From assembly GCA_015663855.1 (NCBI GenBank), contig DQRJ01000121.1, positions 1 to 5,097 of the forward strand: a DNA stretch of 5,097 nucleotides, written 5' to 3'. Below the pieces are notes generated by a model, which had not been told where the DNA came from, searched no databases, and saw nothing but the letters and a program-made list of their open reading frames with translations. The position numbers and the translations under genes are program-made. Position 1 is the first letter of the stretch, and the number at the start of each line of letters is the position of its first letter. This stretch comes from Flavobacteriales bacterium (GTDB taxonomy: Bacteria > Bacteroidota > Bacteroidia > Flavobacteriales_D > Sanyastnellaceae). Positions 1 to 5,097 of this stretch are shown in pieces.

Positions 1-519
1 AAGACGCCGGAAGAAGCATTGATAATTGCTCAATGGCCTGAAGCTGGCAAAGTTGATGATGAGATCATTAAAGACGTCGAGCTGCTCAAGGAGATGGTAG
101 GCGGGGTCAGGAATATCCGTAAAGACAACGGTATCCCTAATAGAGATAAGCTAGAATTATTAGTTCATAGAGCTGATGAATATCCGACTAGACTAGAGTC
201 TTCGATAGCGCATCTGACGAATCTACAGAGTATTTCTGAGGTGTCTGAAAAAGTTGAAGGCGCGTTCGGATTCATGGTGGGAAGACATAGATTCTACATT
301 CCTTTCAGTGAAACTTTCGATATTGAAGCTGAGATAGCTAAGATTCAGAAGGATCTTGAATACCAAACCGGTTTCTTAACCATAGTCCGCAAAAAACTCA
401 CGAACGAACGTTTCGTTAGTGGAGCTCCAGATGCGGTTGTTGCAAACGAGAAGAGTAAGGAAAGCGATGCACTCGCAAAAATCGCTATTCTCGAAGAAAA
501 GCTAGCAGATTTAGGATAA
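1..519 (+). CDS. valS: Valyl-tRNA synthetase, C-terminal part (5' end outside window)
   Basis: This is the last 172 residues of a class I aminoacyl-tRNA synthetase that charges tRNA-Val in the cytoplasm. The reading frame is open from base 1, so the catalytic Rossmann domain (HIGH and KMSKS motifs) lies to the left of the window. Visible residues 1-100 are the end of the anticodon-binding helical domain, with the family-like stretch GGVRNIRKDNGIPNRDKLEL. Residues 108-172 are the C-terminal coiled-coil arm typical of ValRS: a D-x-E-x-E-x-x-K start, then GFLTIVRKKLTNERFVSGAP and a charged helix ending in LEEKLADLG, just before the TAA at 517-519. In the family this arm contacts the tRNA. The hydrolase gene starts 10 bp downstream, which suggests co-transcription. 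The alternative of another class I synthetase (Ile, Leu) is unlikely because the KL-NERFVS-AP arm is a ValRS hallmark. Confidence 0.95.
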   Translation, partial: KTPEEALIIAQWPEAGKVDDEIIKDVELLKEMVGGVRNIRKDNGIPNRDKLELLVHRADEYPTRLESSIAHLTNLQSISEVSEKVEGAFGFMVGRHRFYIPFSETFDIEAEIAKIQKDLEYQTGFLTIVRKKLTNERFVSGAPDAVVANEKSKESDALAKIAILEEKLADLG

Positions 520-529
520 GCACTAGTAC

Positions 530-1390
530 ATGGAGGAACCAAGAGAACTACTGCACTATGAAATAAAGGGGCAAGCCGAAGGCGCTCCTTGGTTGATTTT
601 CGTGCATGGAGCTGGCGGGTCAATTCGCACATGGAAATTCCAAGAGGAGGATTTATCTAAACAATTTCGACTTCTATTAATAGATCTGCGTGATCACGGA
701 TTTTCGAAAAACATTACTCCTGAGTACGATGCCTATGATTTCGAAATCATTGCAGGCGATATACTTAAGGTGGTGGATTCTTTAGAGATTAAAAAAGCCC
801 ACTTCTTATCGTTGAGCATAGGCTCGGTGGTATTGCAGAAAATCGATATGATGCGTCCTGGCCTCGTAGACCGTATGGTTATGGCGGGAGCAATATTTGA
901 TGGGAGCTGGTTTATGCACGTGTTCGTTCATTCGGGTAAACTCTTGACATACGTACTACCGTTCAGGGCGTTCTACTCGATATTTAGCTTTATCGTCCTT
1001 CCTCGTAAGAATCACCGTTTAAGTCGGTACATCTTTAAGCGTCAAAGTATGAGGATGAATGTTAAAGAGTACTTGAAGTGGGTTGAACTTTATAAACCCT
1101 TCTTTAAGTTGATTAAGGAATATGTGGGTAGGACTATTGAGCCTAAGTGCCTCGTCGTTATGGGCGATCAAGACCACATTTTCTTCTCTGCAGCTCAGAA
1201 ATTCACCGACTCTCAAAAGAACGCTCAGCTCGCGACAATAAAAGGCTGCGGTCACGTCGTAAGCATAGAAAGCCCGAAACTATTCAATGAATTAGCTTCG
1301 GACTTCCTCGTTGGTAAGTCTGTTCCGGAATCAGTCCAAGCTGAGCCGGTGCCTTACAAGTGGTCTGAACTTAGAGCCCTTAAAGGTTAG
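530..1390 (+). CDS. Alpha/beta-fold hydrolase
   Basis: A 286-residue single-domain alpha/beta hydrolase; the substrate cannot be told from sequence. Visible motifs, in order: the oxyanion-loop HGAGGS at residues 26-31; a DLRDHGFS strand-turn at 52-59; the nucleophile elbow SLSIG at 94-98 with Ser96; the acid in GDQDHIF at 212-218, most likely Asp215; and the catalytic His242 in GCGHVVSIESP. The triad is therefore complete. The cap region (about 127-158) is rich in aromatic and aliphatic residues and could form a lipophilic lid or touch the membrane; I see no signal peptide, so it is probably cytoplasmic. The elbow has Ser in place of the first Gly of GxSxG, a tolerated small residue. The ATG at 530 puts HGAGG at the usual distance from the N-terminus. 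An AGGA overlapping the end of valS is 13 nt upstream, too far to be a good ribosome site. It could be an esterase, a lipase-like enzyme or a haloperoxidase-like protein. Confidence 0.9.
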   Translation: MEEPRELLHYEIKGQAEGAPWLIFVHGAGGSIRTWKFQEEDLSKQFRLLLIDLRDHGFSKNITPEYDAYDFEIIAGDILKVVDSLEIKKAHFLSLSIGSVVLQKIDMMRPGLVDRMVMAGAIFDGSWFMHVFVHSGKLLTYVLPFRAFYSIFSFIVLPRKNHRLSRYIFKRQSMRMNVKEYLKWVELYKPFFKLIKEYVGRTIEPKCLVVMGDQDHIFFSAAQKFTDSQKNAQLATIKGCGHVVSIESPKLFNELASDFLVGKSVPESVQAEPVPYKWSELRALKG

Positions 1391-2012
1391 CTAGATATCC
1401 AGCTACTCCGTCGTCTGTAGCTTGCATAGCATCTTTCCCTTTATTCCAGTTAGCAGGACAAACCTCACCTTCTGTTTCTACGTGGATAAGGGCATCAAGC
1501 ATACGAACAGCCTCGTCTACATTACGTCCTAATGGAAGGTTGTTTACTAGTTGGTGCTGAACGACTCCATCTTTGTCTATTAAGAATAGCCCGCGATAAG
1601 CGATAAGCTCGTTGTCGCTGATTAGGTTTCCTTCATCATCGTAGTCGTACATGCCTGTAAGTACGTCGAAATTTGTAGATATAGTCTTCGCTGTATCTGC
1701 AACTAGTGGGTATGTGATGCCTTGGATGCCGCCTTGGTTTTTAGGCATACGAAGGTATGCTGCGTGACTTTCAGCGGTGTCTGTTGAACATCCAACAATA
1801 GCACATCCTCTCGACTCAAATTCGCCTAGTTTGTCCTGGAAAGCATGAAGCTCTGTAGGACAAACAAAAGTGAAGTCCTTAGGGTAAAAAAACAAGATTA
1901 CATACTTGTTATCAATGTACTGCTCTAATGAGAAGTTGTCTACTATTTCAGAACCGTTTAACACTGCTGCTGCAGAAAATTTAGGTGCTTGTTGTCCGAC
2001 TAAAACTGCCAT
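1380..2012 (-). CDS. Typical 2-Cys peroxiredoxin (AhpC/Prx1 group)
   Basis: A 210-residue thiol peroxidase that reduces hydrogen peroxide and organic hydroperoxides in the cytoplasm, recycled by thioredoxin or an AhpF-type reductase. The peroxidatic Cys51 sits in FYPKDFTFVCPTE (42-54), with Thr48 and Arg140 completing the expected active site. The resolving Cys185 lies in the GEVCPANW motif (182-189), as in dimeric typical 2-Cys enzymes. The region corresponding to the eukaryotic GGLG motif reads GGIQG (94-98), and the C-terminus ends GVAGYLANL without the YF motif, features linked in the family to resistance to over-oxidation. Length and both cysteines fit Prx1/AhpC rather than 1-Cys Prx6 or BCP. 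The ATG at 2010-2012 starts MAVLVGQQAP, the usual N-terminus. There is no Shine-Dalgarno sequence, only an AT-rich leader. Its 3' end overlaps the convergent hydrolase gene by 11 bp. No reductase gene is present in the window. Confidence 0.96.
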   Translation of the reverse strand: MAVLVGQQAPKFSAAAVLNGSEIVDNFSLEQYIDNKYVILFFYPKDFTFVCPTELHAFQDKLGEFESRGCAIVGCSTDTAESHAAYLRMPKNQGGIQGITYPLVADTAKTISTNFDVLTGMYDYDDEGNLISDNELIAYRGLFLIDKDGVVQHQLVNNLPLGRNVDEAVRMLDALIHVETEGEVCPANWNKGKDAMQATDDGVAGYLANL

Positions 2013-2039
2013 GATTTATATAGGTATTTATTTATGCCC

Positions 2040-2047
2040 CAAAGATA
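2040..2047 (-). promoter_or_regulatory. Candidate Bacteroidota -7 promoter element for the peroxiredoxin gene
   Basis: Read on the minus strand this is TATCTTTG, an exact match to the Bacteroidota -7 consensus TAnnTTTG. It ends 27 bp before the peroxiredoxin ATG, which would give a leader of roughly 20-25 nt. I find no good TTG/TTTG -33 box at the usual distance; the nearest resemblance is TTCG (plus-strand 2063-2066), only 15 nt away. The call rests on the single element and its position. Confidence 0.45.
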
Positions 2048-2056
2048 GCTGAACCT

Positions 2057-2064
2057 TATCTTCG
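2057..2064 (+). promoter_or_regulatory. Weak candidate -7 element for the Ppx/GppA-family gene
   Basis: TATCTTCG matches TAnnTTTG at all but one fixed position and lies 17 bp before the ATG at 2082, so transcripts would have a very short leader. It is the mirror partner of the stronger element at 2040-2047, 9 bp away. No clear -33 box is seen. It may be a promoter, or only the second arm of a regulator site. Confidence 0.25.
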
Positions 2065-2081
2065 AAGTATTGATTCTAGCC

Positions 2082-2990
2082 ATGAAGTTTGCAGCAATAG
2101 ATATCGGAACTAACGCAGTTCGTCTTCTTATCAAAGAGATACAAGTAATTGACGGTAAATATGACGTTAGGAAGGTGAGTTTTACTCGGGTTCCATTGAG
2201 GTTAGGTGAGGATGTTTTTGAGACGGGGGATATATCGGAGGGGAAAGCTAAGAACTTGGTGAAGGTGATGAGGGCGTTTTGGTACTTAATGGATGTATAC
2301 GGAATAGAGTGGTTTAGGGCTTGCGCAACTAGTGCGATGCGTGAAGCGACAAACGTGGAAAAGGTAAGGGAGCTAGTCAAGAGGGAAGCTAATATTGACA
2401 TCGATATAATAGATGGAGATGAGGAAGCGGATCTTATTTTCAGGAATTTTAGTGTCGCGTCATTAAAAACTAACTCTGACTATTTGTATATGGATGTTGG
2501 CGGAGGCTCATTAGAGTTGACTTTGATAAGAGATGGGAAAAGATTAAGAGGGAAGTCGTTTAAAATAGGTACTCTTAGAAGTTTGAAGGGAATGACTTTC
2601 GATGGAGAGTGGGAAGCAGTAGAGGAGTTTATTAAACATGTTTCAGAAAACGATGAGAAGCTAGTAGCCATAGGTACAGGGGGTAATATTAATAGACTAC
2701 AACGTCTAATACGCAACCCGAAAAACACACCAATATCTGTTTCTAAGTTGGTGGCTGTAAATGCTAAGCTGAAGTCATTAACTTATGAGGAAAGAGTGCG
2801 AGAATTGGCACTAAAACCGGACAGAGCAGACGTTATTATTCTTGCAGCAGATATCTATATCAAGGTTATGAAGTTAGCTGGGGCAGAAGAAATAATAGTA
2901 CCCAAAGTGGGGTTAAGTGACGGAATAATTCTTAAAATAAACGAAGAGTACCGAGCGTTTAAGGCTGAAAAATCAGCAAAAAACAAGTAA
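2082..2990 (+). CDS. Ppx/GppA-family phosphatase (short exopolyphosphatase-like)
   Basis: A 302-residue cytoplasmic enzyme of the sugar kinase/Hsp70/actin fold. The family releases terminal phosphate from polyphosphate (Ppx) or converts pppGpp to ppGpp (GppA); sequence alone does not decide which. Visible motifs: phosphate-1 loop DIGTNAVRLL (7-16; usual form DIGSNS-R), the acidic EEAD with LIF following (114-120), where the catalytic Glu of the family lies, phosphate-2 loop DVGGGSLEL (138-146), and GTGGNINRL (198-206). PDRADVI (247-253) and VGLSDGI (276-282) correspond to late conserved segments. It stops after the two core domains and lacks the C-terminal HD-like domain of the roughly 500-residue E. 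coli Ppx, so it resembles the short form. I chose the ATG at 2082 because it places DIGTN at residue 7; a TTG at 2070 would add only four residues. It is divergent from the peroxiredoxin gene and ends 4 bp from the convergent lipoprotein gene. Confidence 0.92.
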   Translation: MKFAAIDIGTNAVRLLIKEIQVIDGKYDVRKVSFTRVPLRLGEDVFETGDISEGKAKNLVKVMRAFWYLMDVYGIEWFRACATSAMREATNVEKVRELVKREANIDIDIIDGDEEADLIFRNFSVASLKTNSDYLYMDVGGGSLELTLIRDGKRLRGKSFKIGTLRSLKGMTFDGEWEAVEEFIKHVSENDEKLVAIGTGGNINRLQRLIRNPKNTPISVSKLVAVNAKLKSLTYEERVRELALKPDRADVIILAADIYIKVMKLAGAEEIIVPKVGLSDGIILKINEEYRAFKAEKSAKNK

Positions 2991-3000
2991 GGTTTTACTT
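2978..3000 (-). terminator. Small hairpin plus T-tract; possible terminator of the lipoprotein gene
   Basis: AAGTAA (2985-2990), loop GGTT, TTACTT (2995-3000) is a perfect 6-bp inverted repeat. On the minus strand it is followed after one G by six Ts (2983-2978), the layout of an intrinsic terminator for the gene ending at 2995. The stem is AT-rich and short, so it would be weak. The left arm contains the Ppx stop codon and the right arm the lipoprotein stop codon. On the plus strand no T-run follows. Confidence 0.35.
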
Positions 3001-4461
3001 CATATTCCGAGTCAAGAACGCGTCCACTTCGAAGATGCGCTTGGGTTTGAGTACGATTTCACCCTTGTTGTCTAGAAGGAAGTACGTAGGGGTAGACGTG
3101 ATTTTGTAATCCTTGACAATAGGACTGTCCCACCCTTGTAATTGGCTTACGTTAAGATATTGCATGCCTCTACCTTCAATTACGTCTGCCCAGCTTTTAC
3201 GAGAAGCGTCAATAGAAACTCCTATCGCTTCGAATCCTTTGTTGCCGTACCTAGCATATAACGGGATTAAAACGGGAATTTCCTGTTCGCACTTGTGACA
3301 CCATGAAGCCCAAAACATTACTAGTGTGTATTGATTCTCTGCCGCAGTTTTCATTAGGTTAACCTTTCCCCCACTGAATGCTTCGATGTTAAAGTTGGGT
3401 GGAGTTTTACCTACCTGAAGGTTAATGATACCTTGCGCACGTTGTCTAATAACGTCACTTAAATCAGCGCCACAATCTTCATCGAAGATGTAGTTGTCGA
3501 GAATATATTGGCAGATATCTTCCTTACCGGTGTTGTAAAACCCATCAAGCATAGCGTATAGAGCGCTCTCGAGAGTTTTAGGGTTTGGCTCAAAGTGAGC
3601 CTTGATAATATCAATGCATGCAAGGAAGCCACTATCCTCACCCTTACTGAACTTCACCATCATGCCCTGGATTCGGTCGCTGATAGCCAAAGTGTGGATC
3701 AAACTGTTATCAAGCGGGTTCATATCCTCGAAATACTTTCCTTGAGAAGATGGGTACATTGGGTTTTTCCAAGAAAGGACCTTAGCAAAATATGAACCAG
3801 CGTACTGATCCATCATATCGTGCTGAGTTTGTACTAATTCAAGCTCCTTCCCCTTAATTTGCTCTTCTATTCTAGCTCTGTATGGGCTGTCCTTCAGACC
3901 TTTTCTTAAGTTCTGGATTTCGTTTTTATTCTTGTTCTCTAACTTGATGTAATTAAACCAAGCAGTATTCTCTCTCGATTTAGGTGCAAGTTTATTACCA
4001 GTTAAACGAGGAGACTTAAACTCTAAGTAAACGTCACTCTCATCTGGGTTTAAGATGATTTGCGTGTTGTTATTAGCTTTTCCGTTCAATACTAGTTCGT
4101 AAAAACCACGCCCTACCTCGAGGTTAGGGAAGTTGAAAATTCCGCCTTCAACCTCGGCGCTATCAAGTAAAGCCTTGTTTCTTGCCTCCGTAACGTATAG
4201 ATACATCATTGAGCCAGGAGCTACAGCAATGTTTCCATGAAGCCTCACAGATCCTGTCTTGTCGCCCTTGTTTTGGTCGTTAGTTCCGTTTTTATACCTA
4301 GGAGAAACTCGATTGGTTTGGTCTCCAGTAGCAGCAACAGATGTTTCAGAAATAGCGGCTTTAGATTTTTCAACCTTAGCAGATGTAGGAGCAGGAGCGC
4401 TATCGTTACAAGCAGATAGCACTATTAATAAAGTGCTTGCAATCCAAGTCATAGTTTTCAT
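2995..4461 (-). CDS. Lipoprotein with DUF4369-like and TlpA-type thioredoxin domains
   Basis: A 488-residue predicted lipoprotein for thiol-disulfide exchange in the periplasm, a protein type common in Bacteroidota. Order: signal peptide MKTMTWIASTLLIVLSAC with lipobox LSAC, lipidated Cys18; a Ser/Ala/Thr/Asn/Lys-rich linker (about 19-70); a beta-rich DUF4369-like domain (about 71-150, with VRLHGNI and a FYELVLNGK strand); a helical middle region (about 165-345) with a charged coiled-coil-like segment at 170-215; and a redoxin domain from GKTPPNFNI (351). Its active site is WCHKC, Cys388 and Cys391, with the cis-Pro loop STPTYFLLD (Pro458). The middle region carries three further cysteines (282, 317, 330). 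The start is taken at 4461 because this ATG directly opens the signal peptide; a TTG at 4500 in frame would put 13 polar residues before it. The gene lies 75 bp behind the repeat-tail gene on the same strand. The direction of electron flow and the partner proteins are unknown. Confidence 0.92.
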   Translation of the reverse strand: MKTMTWIASTLLIVLSACNDSAPAPTSAKVEKSKAAISETSVAATGDQTNRVSPRYKNGTNDQNKGDKTGSVRLHGNIAVAPGSMMYLYVTEARNKALLDSAEVEGGIFNFPNLEVGRGFYELVLNGKANNNTQIILNPDESDVYLEFKSPRLTGNKLAPKSRENTAWFNYIKLENKNKNEIQNLRKGLKDSPYRARIEEQIKGKELELVQTQHDMMDQYAGSYFAKVLSWKNPMYPSSQGKYFEDMNPLDNSLIHTLAISDRIQGMMVKFSKGEDSGFLACIDIIKAHFEPNPKTLESALYAMLDGFYNTGKEDICQYILDNYIFDEDCGADLSDVIRQRAQGIINLQVGKTPPNFNIEAFSGGKVNLMKTAAENQYTLVMFWASWCHKCEQEIPVLIPLYARYGNKGFEAIGVSIDASRKSWADVIEGRGMQYLNVSQLQGWDSPIVKDYKITSTPTYFLLDNKGEIVLKPKRIFEVDAFLTRNMK

Positions 4462-4536
4462 GTATGAAATTTTATCAATACCAAATTCAGGTCGCCACAA
4501 GATACAAACTACTATTTAACTATCTGTTAAAAGAAT

Positions 4537-5097
4537 CTATCTATTAAATGAGCTGCCTTTAGGCTTCGATCCGGTAGAACCGGCTGAGCCGCCACCTTTA
4601 AACTTACTTTTCTTAAATCCGCCTTTTTTGTAGCCTTCGCTTTTAAAGCCGCTTCCGCCTCCACGATTGTCTCCGCGATTATCGCTTCGATTGTCGCTTC
4701 TACCACGGTCGTCACGTGAATAGCTTCCGCCACCTCCACGGTTGTCGTTTCCACCACGGTTATCGTTTCCACCTCGGCTATCACGAGAGTATCCTCCGCC
4801 ACCGCTACGGTTGTCGTTTCCGCCTCGGTTATCGCGAGAGTATCCTCCGCCACCACCTCGGTTATCGTTTCCGCCTCGGTTATCGCGAGAGTATCCTCCG
4901 CCACCGCCACGGTTGTCGTTTCCGCCACGGTTATCGCGAGAGTATCCTCCTCCGCCGCCACGGTTGTCGTTTCCGCCACGGTTATCGTTTCCGCCTCGGT
5001 TATCGTTTCCGCCTCGGTTATCGCGAGAGTATCCTCCTCCTCCGCCACGGTTGTCGTTTCCGCCTCGGTTATCGCGAGAGTATCCTCCGCCACCGCC
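4537..5097 (-). CDS. Gly/Arg-rich repeat C-terminal tail of a probable RNA-binding protein (5' end outside window)
   Basis: The last 186 residues of a gene entering from the right edge; stop TAG at 4537-4539. The tail is made of seven units of the type GGGGGYSRDNRGGNDNR, then a Gly/Lys-rich end (GFKSEGYKKGGFKKSKFKGG) closing with KGSSFNR. No folded domain is visible. Gly-Arg-rich, Tyr-spaced, basic tails of this kind occur on bacterial DEAD-box RNA helicases, RRM proteins and some pseudouridine synthases, where they are disordered and bind RNA; I infer a similar role, DEAD-box helicase being my first guess. The frame is secure: units 1-5 have the same amino acids while their DNA varies only at third codon positions. 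A second open frame on the same strand (Thr/Glu/Ala-rich) is a shadow of the repeats. The lipoprotein gene follows after 75 bp and might be read through. Confidence 0.8.
   Translation of the reverse strand, partial: GGGGGYSRDNRGGNDNRGGGGGYSRDNRGGNDNRGGNDNRGGNDNRGGGGGYSRDNRGGNDNRGGGGGYSRDNRGGNDNRGGGGGYSRDNRGGNDNRSGGGGYSRDSRGGNDNRGGNDNRGGGGSYSRDDRGRSDNRSDNRGDNRGGGSGFKSEGYKKGGFKKSKFKGGGSAGSTGSKPKGSSFNR
4663..5097 (-). repeat. Coding tandem repeat, 51-bp unit with 18-bp sub-repeats
   Basis: Seven units in the order of reading: 5097-5047, 5046-4960, 4959-4909, 4908-4858, 4857-4807 and the diverged 4806-4738 and 4737-4663. The basic unit is 51 bp (17 codons). The second unit carries three copies of the 18-bp GGNDNR module and the sixth carries two, showing separate expansion of the module (nine exact protein copies in all). 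All lengths are multiples of three, so changes in copy number keep the frame. Divergence rises towards the 3' end of the gene. The array continues to the window edge, so its full length is unknown. Confidence 0.95.

Noticed and set aside
1388..1405. TAGCT...AGCTA inverted repeat at the hydrolase/peroxiredoxin junction as a bidirectional terminator
   Set aside because: Only 5 bp of stem, an 8-nt loop and no T-run on either strand; it is likely to be chance.
2000..2401. Minus-strand open frame of 133 codons opposite the start of the Ppx-like gene
   Set aside because: It lies antisense to a clear Ppx/GppA coding region, crosses the divergent promoter region and shows no recognisable domain; it is a shadow frame.
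4462..4500. Upstream TTG start giving the lipoprotein 13 more residues
   Set aside because: The added residues are polar and charged and would precede the signal peptide; the ATG at 4461 gives a normal lipoprotein signal.
4515..4531. Inverted repeat TTTAAC-TATCT-GTTAAA just after the stop of the repeat-tail gene, possible terminator
   Set aside because: The stem is 6 bp and almost all A/T, and no T-run follows on the minus strand. It is not enough to call a terminator or an operator.
4462..4536. Possible promoter for the lipoprotein gene (minus-strand TGAATTTG and an upstream TTTG)
   Set aside because: The -7-like element has a mismatch at a key base and the spacing to the TTTG is about 15 nt, shorter than expected. 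No firm promoter can be named in this 75-bp gap.
4663..5097. CRISPR array or non-coding satellite as an explanation for the repeats
   Set aside because: The repeats are directly joined without unique spacers, keep one open frame and vary only at third codon positions in the first five units, which shows protein-coding repeats.

Overview
The window looks like an ordinary stretch of chromosome from a member of the Bacteroidota. The signs are a long lipoprotein that joins a DUF4369-like N-terminal domain to a TlpA-type thioredoxin domain, start codons without convincing Shine-Dalgarno sequences, a good match to the Bacteroidota -7 promoter element (TAnnTTTG) upstream of the peroxiredoxin gene, and the style of the ValRS C-terminus. 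I see no mobile element, CRISPR array, tRNA or rRNA. Genes are densely packed, and the longest non-coding gap is 75 bp.

Layout, left to right: (1) positions 1-519, + strand, the 3' end of valS (valyl-tRNA synthetase); (2) 530-1390, +, an alpha/beta-fold hydrolase 10 bp behind valS, probably co-transcribed; (3) 1380-2012, - strand, a typical 2-Cys peroxiredoxin that meets the hydrolase tail to tail with an 11-bp overlap; (4) 2013-2081, a 69-bp divergent intergenic region containing a near-perfect dyad of two TATCTT(T/C)G elements facing outwards; (5) 2082-2990, +, a short Ppx/GppA-family phosphatase; (6) 2995-4461, -, the thioredoxin-domain lipoprotein, whose stop codon and that of the Ppx gene sit in the two arms of one small perfect inverted repeat; (7) 4537-5097, -, the 3' part of a gene ending in a Gly/Arg/Asn/Asp-rich repetitive tail (seven GGGGGYSRD-type units) with a Lys-rich end, like the disordered RNA-binding tails of bacterial DEAD-box helicases or RRM proteins. 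Its catalytic or folded part lies beyond the right edge.

Working together: the genes do not form one pathway. The peroxiredoxin (cytoplasmic peroxide removal) and the TlpA-like lipoprotein (thiol-disulfide exchange in the periplasm) are both redox proteins but lie in separate transcription units. The Ppx-like enzyme, divergent from the peroxiredoxin and perhaps sharing its control region, would act on polyphosphate or pppGpp. ValS and the RGG-tail protein belong to translation and RNA metabolism.

The most notable points are the repeat tail, where five 17-residue units are identical in protein but vary only at third codon positions, and the symmetrical divergent promoter region. I found no convincing evidence of a new multi-gene system here.
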